DNA of 64,000 nucleotides from Bacteroidales bacterium (GCA_900767385.1 CAAFYY010000113.1:19401-83400); one strand, 5' to 3'. Shown: positions 44,639-53,902, numbered from the stretch's first letter. The notes: generated by a model not told the origin, from the letters alone. Translations and numbers: made by a program.

Positions 44639-45064
44639 TTATTCTTGTTTTTTACCACGAAATATGGCAAAGAGGTTCGGACATAAAACCAGGGCGCAGA
44701 CCACCCATATCACAAAGGTTCTGCCTGCAAGCAGCAATGTCAGTGGTTCTGTTCTTCCGAATGGGGAATAGAAAGTGAAGATTGCTCCTATGATTACCCC
44801 TATTATCAGAGAGATCAAGCATGTTTTTTTATTGTATATCTCGGATGTTATGTTTTGAAACCTTTTGCTGAATGCGTTAAATGGTGGGAAGAAAATGAGG
44901 CCGAATACCGTTGATATCAAGATTGTTCCGCAAGCGAATTGCCATGTTAGGGGACCGGTTCTTTCGATGGGGGAAAAGAAGATGTTGATAATTCCAAGGC
45001 CCAGACCAAATGTCAATGCCTCAAGGCATGCTTTCTTGTTGTAGATTTCAGAAAACTTTTTCAC
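44639..45064 (-). CDS. Small membrane protein with internal duplication
   Basis: 141 aa, GTG start. Two halves of about 65 residues repeat: SEIYNKKACLEALTFGLGLG and SEIYNKKTCLISLIIGVIIG, each followed by a FSPIERTGPLT or YSPFGRTEPLT block and a second membrane segment. Four membrane segments in all. No family is recognised. A TACCTTTG promoter lies 66 nt upstream and a strong terminator follows. The large spacer upstream holds the 42-bp array. Confidence 0.7.
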   Translation of the reverse strand: MKKFSEIYNKKACLEALTFGLGLGIINIFFSPIERTGPLTWQFACGTILISTVFGLIFFPPFNAFSKRFQNITSEIYNKKTCLISLIIGVIIGAIFTFYSPFGRTEPLTLLLAGRTFVIWVVCALVLCPNLFAIFRGKKQE

Positions 45065-45129
45065 AGCGATAAAGTGTTTGTTTTATGGATGATATGTTGA
45101 TTTAGAAAATTGTTGCACCATTGTCGCTG

Positions 45130-45137
45130 CAAAGGTA
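45130..45137 (-). promoter_or_regulatory. -7 promoter element for the duplicated membrane protein
   Basis: TACCTTTG on the minus strand, 66 nt before the GTG start. Confidence 0.6.
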
Positions 45138-45328
45138 TCATTAATTCTGCAACAGACCAAACTAAGAACGGAGATTTTTATCTTAACGGTTTACCGTTGT
45201 TGCAGACAGAACTTCCAGCCGTTTATTCTTCCGCACTGTTTCAACAATTTTGTAATTTGTTCGGGAAAGTCTGTTTTGCAGTTTCTGAAAATTTTCAGAA
45301 AGTTCGGGAAGTTTGAAATGCTGTTTTT

Positions 45329-45713
45329 GCTAACTGACAATTTTTTCTGGAAGAATGATTTACTGTTCTTGCTAACTGACAATTTGCGTAAAACTTTTTG
45401 ATTGCTTTAAATGCGATTCTGCAATTTTAACAAATCGTTTGGTTTAGAGAAATTGCGAACTTGCAAGAGTACGAAACTTTTTGATTTCGTTTCTTGTCAA
45501 CTCGCAATGAACGTAAAACCGTTTGATTTCCTTAAATGCAATTTTGCCTTTTTAACAAATCATTTGGTTTAGAGAAATTGTTACTTTGCAAGAAGTGCAA
45601 ACCATTTGGTTTGCATTAAATGTTATTCTGCAATTTTCACAAATCTTTTGATTTGCTTGAATTGTCATTTTGCAATTTTAATAAAACTTTTGGTTTGAAG
45701 TTATTGCAACTTT
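45329..45713 (+). repeat. Degenerate 42-bp tandem array
   Basis: Nine consecutive units start with GC at 45329, 45371, 45421, 45463, 45504, 45546, 45588, 45630 and 45672. Six of them are exactly 42 nt after 45421 apart from one of 41, and 45371 is 50 nt. Shared features are GCAA at the start, AAAnCnTTTGGTTT in the middle and a TTT or TCT end. Units are contiguous with no spacers. On the minus strand the period is 14 codons and one frame repeats LQSNNFSKPNDLLK-like units, broken by stops. Confidence 0.85.
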
Positions 45714-45916
45714 GCAAAACGAGATGGTTTTCTGTTTTAACGTTTGTACACGTTGCATTTTTGTTTGAAAATGCCGAGTGCTATCAGGTGATTCTGAGCA
45801 TGATAATTGCTGTGGTGAGTCGGGAGGCGGGAATAGGAGACGCAAATTGTGAGCCGCCATTTCGTTGGGCGAAAAAGTTGGTGCCGAATGGTGGCGAAAA
45901 TTAACGGTTCGAGATT

Positions 45917-45947
45917 TTTGAAATCTTTGTGGATTTAAGTATCTTTG
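45917..45947 (+). promoter_or_regulatory. Promoter of the DUF4831 gene
   Basis: TTTG (45917-45920) and TATCTTTG (45940-45947) are 19 nt apart, the consensus spacing. The ATG follows 29 nt later. Confidence 0.75.
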
Positions 45948-45976
45948 TAGCCCCCAAAATAGAGACTAATAAAACG

Positions 45977-47029
45977 ATGAAAAAAAGAATCATATTTGTA
46001 GCTATTGGGCTCTGCGCCATGCTTGGCACTGCTGTGGCTCAAACCTCTGTAACCCCCGTTGACTCTACCGGCGTCAAACCGAATTGTGTGGCCTACTATC
46101 TTCCAAAGACCGCCGTCGACGTCATCTTCGACATGAATCACATCAAAGAGAAACCGGGCCCATTCATGAACTATGCGGCACGATTCCTGGGCATCAGCGA
46201 TGTCATCACAACGGAGTCCGACCGCTGGGAAATCGGCGAAGTGACCTTGGATAGTCATGGCGTGGCAGACGAGACAAAACATTATCAGATTGCCGTCAAC
46301 AACAAAAGCACCGCTTCTAATATCACCATCACGGACGATGGTGTCATTGTTGGTGTCAATCTCAATGACTACTCTCAGCGCAAAAACCGCAACAACACCC
46401 GTAAGCCTTCTGCACCAAAATCGGTTGAACCCGATCTCTCCGTATTGGGCGAAGACGCCTTGGTAGCCGGTTCCATTCCAAAGATGGCTGAGATGGCTGC
46501 CAAACAGATCTATCGTATCCGCGAGAACAGGGCTGACCTCCTCTCTGGCGAGAGCGAACACACCCCCGACGGCGCTGCGCTGAAGCGTATGCTTGAGGAG
46601 TTGGACAAACGCGAACAAGCGCTCGTTGCACTCTTCACTGGCCGCCGTGTCGTAGAATTTACAACCATTGTTCACACCCTCGTACCTCAGCAAGAGATGG
46701 AGAATCAGGTCGTATGCCGTTTCTCCACCGTTGAAGGCCTTGTTGGAGCCGACGATATGAGCGGCAGTCCGATATACATCACCCTGAAACAACAACAGAA
46801 CAATACCCAGCAGACCAAGAAAGCGACGAGAGTTTGCGGACTCTATTATAATGTGCCTGCCAAAGTCAGTGTCGTAGTCACAGATGGCAACGAAGAATTG
46901 GTCCGTTCCTCCTTTGACATTGCCCAATTTGGAACAGTCAACTACCTGCCTGCTTCCATGTTCAACGGAGCCGCTGTCGTGGTTAAGTTCAGCGAAACAG
47001 GTGCTATCCGCTCCATCGACCAAAAGTAA
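45977..47029 (+). CDS. DUF4831-family exported protein
   Basis: 350 aa. A signal peptide ends near residue 22 (GTAVA-QT). The body matches the DUF4831 pattern: [19 protein letters not shown] near 37, then [20 protein letters not shown] near 110, and a helical stretch [20 protein letters not shown] near 184. The function is unknown; the family is restricted to Bacteroidetes. The start at 45977 follows the promoter, and the in-frame ATG at 45929 precedes it. The second uvrA starts 9 nt after its stop. Confidence 0.85.
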   Translation: MKKRIIFVAIGLCAMLGTAVAQTSVTPVDSTGVKPNCVAYYLPKTAVDVIFDMNHIKEKPGPFMNYAARFLGISDVITTESDRWEIGEVTLDSHGVADETKHYQIAVNNKSTASNITITDDGVIVGVNLNDYSQRKNRNNTRKPSAPKSVEPDLSVLGEDALVAGSIPKMAEMAAKQIYRIRENRADLLSGESEHTPDGAALKRMLEELDKREQALVALFTGRRVVEFTTIVHTLVPQQEMENQVVCRFSTVEGLVGADDMSGSPIYITLKQQQNNTQQTKKATRVCGLYYNVPAKVSVVVTDGNEELVRSSFDIAQFGTVNYLPASMFNGAAVVVKFSETGAIRSIDQK

Positions 47030-47038
47030 GCAACCGAA

Positions 47039-49843
47039 GTGCAAGAGAATATAGAAATAAAAAACGCCTGTGTCCACAACCTCAAGGGGGTGGACGTTGA
47101 GATTCCGCGCAACAAACTCGTGGTTGTCACGGGACCTTCAGGCAGTGGCAAGTCGTCGTTGGCTTTCGACACACTCTATGCCGAAGGTCAGCGCCGTTAC
47201 GTCGAGAGTCTCTCGGCCTATGTGCGTCAGTTCCTCGGCAGGATGCACAAACCCGAGGTAGACTACATCAAAGGTCTGCCGCCTGCCATCGCCATTCAGC
47301 AGCGCGTCATCAGCAACAACCCTCGCTCTACGGTAGGCACGGTCACGGAAATCTACGAATATCTCAAGCTCCTCTTTGCCCGCGTCGGTCACACCTTTTC
47401 CCCAATCAGTGGCGAAGAGGTCAGATGCCATCAGGTGGCCGATGTCATCGAGTTTATACTCAACCTCAAAGAGGGCACGACAGCCTATCTCCTCTCGCCT
47501 TACACCTTCGATGCTGCCAAGACCCCTCACGAATATCTGCAGCTCCTCTCTCAGCAGGGCTTCAGTCGCATGGCATTCGGCAATGAATTCTTCCGCATCT
47601 CCGACCTCCTGAAACAAGAGACACTGCCGGAAGGCGAAGTGGCCATTCTGGTGGAGCGCATCCACTGCAAGAACACTCCAGAGATGCGTAACCACCTTGC
47701 CGACTCTGTCCAGACGGCCTTCTTTGAAAACGCAAAACAATGCTGCGAGGTGCTCTATCAGGACGAAGCAGGGGCCTTCTGCAGGAAGCGATTCTCTCAA
47801 GCCTTCGAGGCTGACGGCATCAAATTTGAGGAGCCTGTTCAGCAACTCTTCAGTTTCAACAACCCGATAGGAGCTTGCCCTTGCTGCAATGGCGACGGAT
47901 TCATCAACGGCGTGGACCCCAACCTCGTCATCCCAGACCCCACCCGATCGGTCTATGACGATGCCGTAGCCTGTTGGCGTGGCGAGACCACCGGACTATG
48001 GAAAAAACAACTCATTGCGGGTGCGCGCAAGAGCCACTTCCCTGTTCATACCCCAATCTGCGACCTCACGAAAGAACAACGCGACATGCTATGGGGTGGC
48101 ACCAAAGATTTCGAAGGCATCGACCAGTTCTTTGAGTGGATAGAGACCCAACAATATAAAGTGCAGTATCGTGTGATGAAGGCACGATTCCGTGGTCGCA
48201 CTGTTTGCCGCTCCTGTGGCGGCTCCCGCTTGCGCAAAGAGGCCACCTATGTCAAGGTCGGCGGTAAGAATATCTGCGAACTCGTTGCCATGCCAGTGAC
48301 GGAACTGTATCATTTTTTCCAAAACCTGGTATTGGACGAGCATGAGCAGGAGGTAGCCAAACGCCTCTTGGCAGAAATCACCAACCGCCTCACCTTCCTG
48401 GTAGAAGTCGGATTGGGCTATCTCACCCTCTCTCGCGCCTCTGCCACACTTTCGGGCGGTGAGAGTCAGCGCATCAACCTCGCAACCTCCTTGGGCAGCG
48501 CCTTGGTTGGTTCGCTTTATGTGCTTGACGAACCGAGCATCGGCCTCCACCCACGCGACACCATGCGCCTCATCGGCGTGCTTCGCAAACTGCAGCAGAT
48601 GAACAACACCGTTGTCGTCGTTGAACACGATAGTGAAATCATCCATGCTGCCGACCAACTCATCGACATCGGTCCGGCAGCTGGCCGTCATGGCGGCGAG
48701 GTGGTATGGAACGGCAGTGTAGACAGCGCCACCGAGGACGACTTCGTCCGTTCCGTCACCCTTCGTTATGCAACAGGCCGCGAGTGCATCGCCTTGCCTA
48801 AGGTTCGCCGTCCCTTCAAGAACTACATTGAGATTCAAGGCGCCAGTGCCAACAATCTCAAGAACATAGACGTCCGCTTCCCATTGGGAGTCATCACTGC
48901 CGTCACCGGTGTGAGCGGAAGCGGCAAATCGACCCTCGTACGCGACATCCTCTATAAAGCCCTGGAACGCACCATGGATGGTGCAGATGCCAGCGAAGGC
49001 ACAGGAAGCTACCGTAAGTTGGGAGGCAGTCTCCAACTGCTGAAACATGTGGAGTTCGTGAGTCAGAAGCCTATCGGTAAATCGACCCGCTCCAATCCCG
49101 TGACCTATATCAAGGCCTACGATGACATCCGAAAACTCTTTGCCGACCAGCCGCTCTCCAAACAGATGCAATTCACTCCGGGCTACTTCTCATTCAACAC
49201 AGAAGGTGGCCGTTGCGAGATGTGTCAAGGCGAAGGCACCGTCACCGTCCCCATGCAGTTCATGGCCGACCTCGTCATGGAGTGTGAGGCTTGCAAGGGC
49301 CAACGCTTCAAAAACGATGTGCTGGAGGTACGCTACCGCAATAAATCCATCTTCGACATCTTGGAGATGACCATCAATCAGGCCATTGAGTTCTTCTCTT
49401 CGGCAGAAGGCACCCTTGAGCAGCGCATTGCCCGCAAACTCAAGCCGCTGCAAGACGTCGGCATCGGATACCTGAAGATGGGACAGTCGTCGTCCACCCT
49501 CTCTGGCGGCGAAAACCAACGTGTGAAACTGGCAGAGTTCCTCTCCAACGAACAGAGCGAACCGACGATGTTCATCTTCGACGAACCGACAACGGGTCTC
49601 CACAGCTGCGACATCGTCAAACTCCTTGAGGCTTTCAACGCTCTCGTGCGCCATGGCCACACCGTCGTTGTCATCGAACACAACCTTGATGTCATCAAAT
49701 GTGCCGACTATGTCATCGACCTCGGACCGGAAGGGGGCAATGCCGGCGGATACATCGTTGCTCAGGGAACACCCGAGAAAATCGCAGAATGTGCCGAGAG
49801 TCATACGGCAAAATTCCTCAAGAAAGTCTTGGCGGAAAAATAA
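47039..49843 (+). CDS. uvrA: Excinuclease ABC subunit A (second of two)
   Basis: 934 aa, GTG start. The two ABC modules are complete: Walker [10 protein letters not shown] near 32 and GVSGSGKST near 622, signatures LSGGESQR and LSGGENQR, and a C-terminal zinc finger CEMC...CEAC. The UvrB-contact region and its [15 protein letters not shown] block are present, so it is not the short UvrA2 type. Both cysteines of the first half of the N-terminal zinc finger are absent (only CPCC remains). It follows the DUF4831 gene in one transcript. Confidence 0.92.
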   Translation: MQENIEIKNACVHNLKGVDVEIPRNKLVVVTGPSGSGKSSLAFDTLYAEGQRRYVESLSAYVRQFLGRMHKPEVDYIKGLPPAIAIQQRVISNNPRSTVGTVTEIYEYLKLLFARVGHTFSPISGEEVRCHQVADVIEFILNLKEGTTAYLLSPYTFDAAKTPHEYLQLLSQQGFSRMAFGNEFFRISDLLKQETLPEGEVAILVERIHCKNTPEMRNHLADSVQTAFFENAKQCCEVLYQDEAGAFCRKRFSQAFEADGIKFEEPVQQLFSFNNPIGACPCCNGDGFINGVDPNLVIPDPTRSVYDDAVACWRGETTGLWKKQLIAGARKSHFPVHTPICDLTKEQRDMLWGGTKDFEGIDQFFEWIETQQYKVQYRVMKARFRGRTVCRSCGGSRLRKEATYVKVGGKNICELVAMPVTELYHFFQNLVLDEHEQEVAKRLLAEITNRLTFLVEVGLGYLTLSRASATLSGGESQRINLATSLGSALVGSLYVLDEPSIGLHPRDTMRLIGVLRKLQQMNNTVVVVEHDSEIIHAADQLIDIGPAAGRHGGEVVWNGSVDSATEDDFVRSVTLRYATGRECIALPKVRRPFKNYIEIQGASANNLKNIDVRFPLGVITAVTGVSGSGKSTLVRDILYKALERTMDGADASEGTGSYRKLGGSLQLLKHVEFVSQKPIGKSTRSNPVTYIKAYDDIRKLFADQPLSKQMQFTPGYFSFNTEGGRCEMCQGEGTVTVPMQFMADLVMECEACKGQRFKNDVLEVRYRNKSIFDILEMTINQAIEFFSSAEGTLEQRIARKLKPLQDVGIGYLKMGQSSSTLSGGENQRVKLAEFLSNEQSEPTMFIFDEPTTGLHSCDIVKLLEAFNALVRHGHTVVVIEHNLDVIKCADYVIDLGPEGGNAGGYIVAQGTPEKIAECAESHTAKFLKKVLAEK

Positions 49844-49861
49844 GTGGTATAATTTTTTGCT

Positions 49862-49968
49862 CTCCGCTCGGTTTGTACTATCTTTGCTTACGCAAGATAG
49901 ACTGCACCTCGGGATAAAAAAATTAAACAAGATTTATTTTTTTCTCCGCTCGGTTTGTGCTATCTTTG
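49862..49968 (+). repeat. Promoter-bearing intergenic repeat, copy A
   Basis: Two near-identical segments CTCCGCTCGGTTTGT (49862 and 49944) each lead into CTATCTTTG; the -7 elements are at 49879-49886 and 49961-49968. A TTTG lies 19 nt before the first. Between them are GCAAGATA, which pairs with the first -7 element, and CTGCACCTCGGGATAAAAA. It is homologous to copy B upstream of radC. It gives fba two promoters. Confidence 0.82.
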
Positions 49969-50027
49969 TCCCGTCAATTCAAAGACAACGCAGTCAAATA
50001 GAACTAAACTAAAAACAAGATATAACA

Positions 50028-51029
50028 ATGGTAAACTACAAAGACTTAGGCTTGGTAAACACCCGTGAGATGTTTGCTTTGGCAGTGAAAGGTGGCTATG
50101 CTATCCCAGCTTTCAACTTCAACAACATGGAGCAACTTCAAGCTATTATTCAAGCTGCTGCAGAGACAAAATCTCCAGTGATTCTTCAAGTTTCAAAAGG
50201 TGCCCGCAACTATGCTAACCAAACTCTTCTCCGCTACATGGCAGAAGGTGCAGTTGAGTATGCAAAAGAACTCGGTTGGGAACACCCACAAATCGTGCTC
50301 CACCTCGACCATGGTGACAGCTACGAACTTTGTAAGAGCTGTGTTGATATGGGCTTCTCAAGCGTCATGATTGACGGTTCTTCACTTCCTTACGACGAAA
50401 ACGTTGCGTTGACAAAACGTGTCGTAGAATATGCTCACCAGTTCGACGTAACCGTAGAAGGCGAGCTCGGCGTCTTGGCAGGTGTTGAAGACGAGGTATG
50501 TGCAGAACACCACACCTACACCCGTCCAGAAGAAGTCGTTGACTTCTGCACCAAGACAGGTTGCGACTCTTTGGCTATCTCAATCGGTACCAGCCACGGT
50601 GCTTATAAATTCAAACCAGAACAGTGCACCATTGACCCAGAGACAGGCCGTTTGGTTCCACCACCATTGGCATTCGATGTCCTTGAAGGCGTAGAGAAAG
50701 AGCTCCCTGGTTTCCCAATCGTACTCCACGGCTCTTCATCTGTTCCACAAGAAGAAGTTGACACCATCAACAAATTCGGTGGCGCTTTGAAAGCTGCTGT
50801 AGGTATCCCAGAGGAACAACTCCGCAAGGCTGCTAAATCTGCAGTTTGCAAAATCAACATCGACTCAGATAGCCGCTTGGCTATGACAGCTGCTGTTCGT
50901 CAAGTGTTTGCAGAGAAACCTACTGAGTTTGACCCACGCAAATATCTCGGCCCAGCCCGCGACAACATGCGTAAACTCTACATGCACAAAATTATCAACG
51001 TGCTTGGTTCAGACAACAAAGCTCTCTAA
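50028..51029 (+). CDS. fba: Class II fructose-bisphosphate aldolase
   Basis: 333 aa zinc aldolase of glycolysis and gluconeogenesis. AIPAFNFNNMEQLQAI near 23, the zinc/catalytic LHLDHGD near 91, EGELGVLAG near 144 and SIGTSHGAYKF near 184 are present. Codon use is strongly biased to GCT, GGT, AAC, TTC and CCA, as expected for an abundant enzyme. It sits behind the double-promoter repeat and ends at a strong terminator. Confidence 0.96.
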   Translation: MVNYKDLGLVNTREMFALAVKGGYAIPAFNFNNMEQLQAIIQAAAETKSPVILQVSKGARNYANQTLLRYMAEGAVEYAKELGWEHPQIVLHLDHGDSYELCKSCVDMGFSSVMIDGSSLPYDENVALTKRVVEYAHQFDVTVEGELGVLAGVEDEVCAEHHTYTRPEEVVDFCTKTGCDSLAISIGTSHGAYKFKPEQCTIDPETGRLVPPPLAFDVLEGVEKELPGFPIVLHGSSSVPQEEVDTINKFGGALKAAVGIPEEQLRKAAKSAVCKINIDSDSRLAMTAAVRQVFAEKPTEFDPRKYLGPARDNMRKLYMHKIINVLGSDNKAL

Positions 51030-51054
51030 AAAATCTTTTCAGAGATAATCTCAA

Positions 51055-51085
51055 AGCCGTTTCGGACTCCCGAAACGGCTTTTTT
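51055..51085 (+). terminator. Terminator after fba
   Basis: AGCCGTTTCGG pairs perfectly with CCGAAACGGCT around ACTC, followed by TTTTTC. Confidence 0.93.
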
Positions 51086-51100
51086 CTTGTGAAAAAGGTG

Positions 51101-51108
51101 TATCTTTG
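51101..51108 (+). promoter_or_regulatory. -7 promoter element
   Basis: TATCTTTG, 32 nt before the ATG at 51141. Confidence 0.6.
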
Positions 51109-51140
51109 CACCCCGAAAAAATCATTAATAAATTTTTACT

Positions 51141-51599
51141 ATGAACAAAATTCTCAAATCCATTGCAATGGTGGGCTGTCTGATTTTCGGCCTTACCTTT
51201 ACAAGTTGCGGCTCTAGCGATCGTGCACTCGGCTGGGACTTTTATGTTGTCAACACAACAAGCGAAACCGTAACCGTAGATTTTGTATTCGACTCTGGCG
51301 ATACCGTCAACTGCAGTATCTCCGCCAACGAAAGCTACAATATCTATCGTATGAATTGGATCGACAAAGGCATCTCTCATCAGAAATTCCCTGAGTGTGA
51401 GTACGTCAAGGCCATCATCAACTACAAAGGCAACAACTATGAGGAGACCTCAGGCAAGGGCAACTCCATCATCAATTATTCATCCTATACCTATTTGAAT
51501 GCCGATGAGAGCTACAATCTCCACAACCACTCCTTTGATATGATCAAGACCTACGTCTTCTTCATCACCGAAGACTACCTCACCACCCTCGAAAAATAA
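51141..51599 (+). CDS. Small lipoprotein of unknown function
   Basis: 152 aa. Lipobox TFTSC (Cys 23). The mature part is beta-rich and aromatic (WDFYVVNTTSETVTVDFVF, then ESYNIYRMNWIDKG, then NYSSYTYLNADESYNLHNHS). No family is recognised. It is monocistronic, with its own promoter and terminator. Confidence 0.72.
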   Translation: MNKILKSIAMVGCLIFGLTFTSCGSSDRALGWDFYVVNTTSETVTVDFVFDSGDTVNCSISANESYNIYRMNWIDKGISHQKFPECEYVKAIINYKGNNYEETSGKGNSIINYSSYTYLNADESYNLHNHSFDMIKTYVFFITEDYLTTLEK

Positions 51600-51620
51600 C
51601 AACCGTCTCATACAACAAAA

Positions 51621-51640
51621 AAGCCGTCTCCTCTGAGGCG
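51621..51640 (+). terminator. Terminator between convergent genes
   Basis: AAGCCGTCTC pairs with GAGGCGGCTT (one G-T) around CTCT, followed by TCTTTG; A-rich on the other side, so it also serves the leftward unit. Confidence 0.75.
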
Positions 51641-51673
51641 GCTTTCTTTGTATGTATTATATATAGTGATGTC

Positions 51674-52285
51674 TTATTTCTCAAGTCGTTGTGCTAGTCC
51701 TGCCAACAACTCCACGATGGCGTCGAAATCCATCAGCGAAGTATTCAGACTGATGTCATAGGTCTGTGCTTTGCCCCAAGCCGACGAAGCATAGTGGTTG
51801 TAGTAGGCTGCGCGTTGACGATTTGTTTTCTCAATCAACTCTTTGGCAGCCTCGGCATCAATCTGCTTACGTTCCATTACCCTCCTTGCGGCATCGTTCA
51901 CATTGGCATAGAGGAACACGCGCAGACAATCTTTACGCTCACGAAGCACATAGTCGGCGCAGCGGCCGAGGAAAATGGCATTTTCACGGTCGGCTATCGC
52001 CTGAATCGTATCGCTCTGCAGTTTGAAAAGCGTATCGTTGTCCAACCCATTGTTGCCGCCGTTGCCCGAAAGAAACGGGAAACGGAGTCCGAACAAACCA
52101 CCGGTGATGGGGTGTTGCTGAGCCCGCTCGTCGGCTTGTGCGAAAAACTCCGCACTGATGCCGCTCTGTTCGGCAGCCTCTGCCAGCAGATTCTTATCGT
52201 AGAACTTATATCCTAAACGTTGTGCCAGCGCCTCGCCAATCTGTCGGCCGCCGCTGCCCAGAGTTCTTGCTATTGTAATAATCAT
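51674..52285 (-). CDS. Cytidylate kinase-like protein
   Basis: 203 aa. The P-loop variant is ARTLGSGGRQIGEALAQRLG near residue 6, followed by FYDKNLLAEAAEQSG. The pattern matches the cytidylate-kinase-like family (PF13189 type), which is distinct from the canonical Cmk. An LID-like EKTNRQRAAYYNHYASSAWG segment is near 148. A substrate is not proven. It follows the MATE gene by 13 nt in the same direction. Confidence 0.8.
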   Translation of the reverse strand: MIITIARTLGSGGRQIGEALAQRLGYKFYDKNLLAEAAEQSGISAEFFAQADERAQQHPITGGLFGLRFPFLSGNGGNNGLDNDTLFKLQSDTIQAIADRENAIFLGRCADYVLRERKDCLRVFLYANVNDAARRVMERKQIDAEAAKELIEKTNRQRAAYYNHYASSAWGKAQTYDISLNTSLMDFDAIVELLAGLAQRLEK

Positions 52286-52298
52286 AGTAAAACGGGTA

Positions 52299-53678
52299 TT
52301 ACGGTTGTTGTGTGTCCCCAGTTGCGAACTCGGGGTTTCTTTTCCATACGTTGAACAATCTGATAATCATCACCGTTGAGATGATGCTTGCAGCTAAGTC
52401 GCTCACCGGCATACTCATCCATACGCCAGTGATGCCAAACCAGTGTGGAAGAATCAGCAGACCGGGAATCAAGAAAATCAGTTGTCGTGTCAAAGAAAGG
52501 AAGATAGATTTCTGTGCCATACCGATGCTTTGGAACAGGTTGGTAATCACAATCTGAACACCAATCAGCGGGAATGTGCACATGACGACACGCATGCCGT
52601 AGGCAGAGAGAGCGATCAATTCGTTGTCGCTGGTGAAGATGCGTGCTATGAGTTGTGGGATAATCTCACCGAAGAGGAATCCGGAGGTCGTGACTATCGT
52701 GGCGCAGATAGCTGTCAGTCGGAACACCTTCTTCACCCTGTCGATCTGCTTTGCGCCGAAGTTATAGCCTGCGATAGGCTGCATGCCTTGGTTGAGGCCC
52801 ATCACCACCATCAAAAAGAGGAAGGAGACGCGGTTGACGATGCCGAAAGCACCGATGGCGAGGTCGCCGCCGTTGGCCTTCAGACCCTGATTGATGAAAG
52901 TCACAACGAAACAAGAGGCGAGATTCATCAGGAACGGCGACAGGCCGATGCCAACGATACCATTGACGATGTGACGGTTGAAATGGAAGATATCGCGTGT
53001 GATGCAGAGCAGTTGGTTGCCTTTCGTGAAGAACTTCAGCTGCCAGAGCAGAGCGATGACTTGTGCGATAATCGTAGCGAAGGCGGCGCCTCGGATGCCC
53101 CATCTGAAACCATAGATGAAGATAGGGTCAAGAATCGTGTTGAGAACGACGGCAATGATTGTGGCCACCATTGACGCATTCGGATTGCCCGATGCGCGCA
53201 GCACGGCATTCAGTCCGAGGTAGATATGTGTCACCATATTGCCTATCAGGATAATCTCCATGTAATCGCGTGCATAAGGCATAGTCTCCGCACTTGCACC
53301 GAAAAATGTCAGAATCGGATTCAGCAACGAGAGGGTGATGACAGAGAATACCAGACCGATGACAATGTTGAGCAACAGCACGTTGCCCAACACCTTACGT
53401 GCCATGACGTAGTCCTTTTGACCCAGTTTGATGGAAATCAGCGAACTGGCTCCCACGCCAACCAACGAGCCGAAGGCGGCTGCGAGGTTCATGAGGGGAA
53501 ACGTGATGGCAAGGCCAGAGATGGCGAGCGCACCCACACCTTGACCGATGAAGATGCTGTCTACCATATTATAGAGCGACTGAGCGGTCATCGCAATGAT
53601 GGCAGGCACGGCATAGCTGCGCAGCAGTTTGCCGACCCTCTCAGTGCCGAGTGTTGTTGGAGCAGAGGAATTGTTCAT
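52299..53678 (-). CDS. MATE-family efflux transporter
   Basis: 459 aa with twelve membrane segments in two halves. The N-terminal block LGTERVGKLLRSYAVPAIIA and NMVDSIFIGQGVGALAISGL is typical of the DinF/NorM-like MATE group, which exports drugs or cationic compounds in exchange for Na+ or H+. The substrate is unknown. The -7 element lies only 5 nt before the ATG, so the message may be leaderless. Confidence 0.9.
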   Translation of the reverse strand: MNNSSAPTTLGTERVGKLLRSYAVPAIIAMTAQSLYNMVDSIFIGQGVGALAISGLAITFPLMNLAAAFGSLVGVGASSLISIKLGQKDYVMARKVLGNVLLLNIVIGLVFSVITLSLLNPILTFFGASAETMPYARDYMEIILIGNMVTHIYLGLNAVLRASGNPNASMVATIIAVVLNTILDPIFIYGFRWGIRGAAFATIIAQVIALLWQLKFFTKGNQLLCITRDIFHFNRHIVNGIVGIGLSPFLMNLASCFVVTFINQGLKANGGDLAIGAFGIVNRVSFLFLMVVMGLNQGMQPIAGYNFGAKQIDRVKKVFRLTAICATIVTTSGFLFGEIIPQLIARIFTSDNELIALSAYGMRVVMCTFPLIGVQIVITNLFQSIGMAQKSIFLSLTRQLIFLIPGLLILPHWFGITGVWMSMPVSDLAASIISTVMIIRLFNVWKRNPEFATGDTQQP

Positions 53679-53683
53679 GAATG

Positions 53684-53691
53684 CAAAGATA
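53684..53691 (-). promoter_or_regulatory. -7 promoter element immediately before the MATE gene
   Basis: TATCTTTG on the minus strand, followed by only CATTC before the ATG. Confidence 0.55.
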
Positions 53692-53865
53692 CAAAAAACT
53701 TGGCGCTTGAAAACCTCTTTCCCCCTTCAAATCTTCATAAAAAAGTCGATTTTCTATCCAACTATTTTCTTGAGCCGATTGGATTTTTACTTTTTCTAAA
53801 TCTGTAATTCGTTGAAAGATAATGGAAAGATGAATTTTTTCGCCCGATTAATAAAAATTATTACC

Positions 53866-53884
53866 TACTATGCAATACATAGAA
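53866..53884 (+). promoter_or_regulatory. Operator-like imperfect palindrome (PadR-type)
   Basis: TACTATGCAATACATAGAA is symmetric at 7 of 9 pairs around the central A, with core CTATG...CATAG. It covers the expected -33 position of the efflux operon promoter. The form resembles PadR-type operators of drug-efflux genes; no padR gene is in the window. Confidence 0.5.
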
Positions 53885-53894
53885 GTAAAAGTAT

Positions 53895-53902
53895 TACTTT
53901 TG
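53895..53902 (+). promoter_or_regulatory. -7 promoter element of the efflux operon
   Basis: TACTTTTG fits TAnnTTTG, 87 nt before the ATPase ATG. Confidence 0.65.

Larger units (their letters stand above)
45065..45976 (+). other. Long A/T-rich intergenic region, 912 bp
   Basis: It holds the divergent promoters at its two ends and the 42-bp tandem array in the middle. The left part (45180-45328) shows weaker repeats of the same kind (for example GTTCGGGAA at 45259 and again about 43 nt later). No credible gene was found; the 94-codon frame at 45620-45904 runs out of the array and has no protein-like character. Confidence 0.65.

Noticed and set aside
45329..45713. CRISPR array
   Set aside because: Units are contiguous, differ at many positions and have no unique spacers; no cas genes are near.
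47039..49843. UvrA2 (short paralog lacking the UvrB-binding domain)
   Set aside because: Its length (934 aa) and the presence of the [15 protein letters not shown] region argue for a full-length UvrA.
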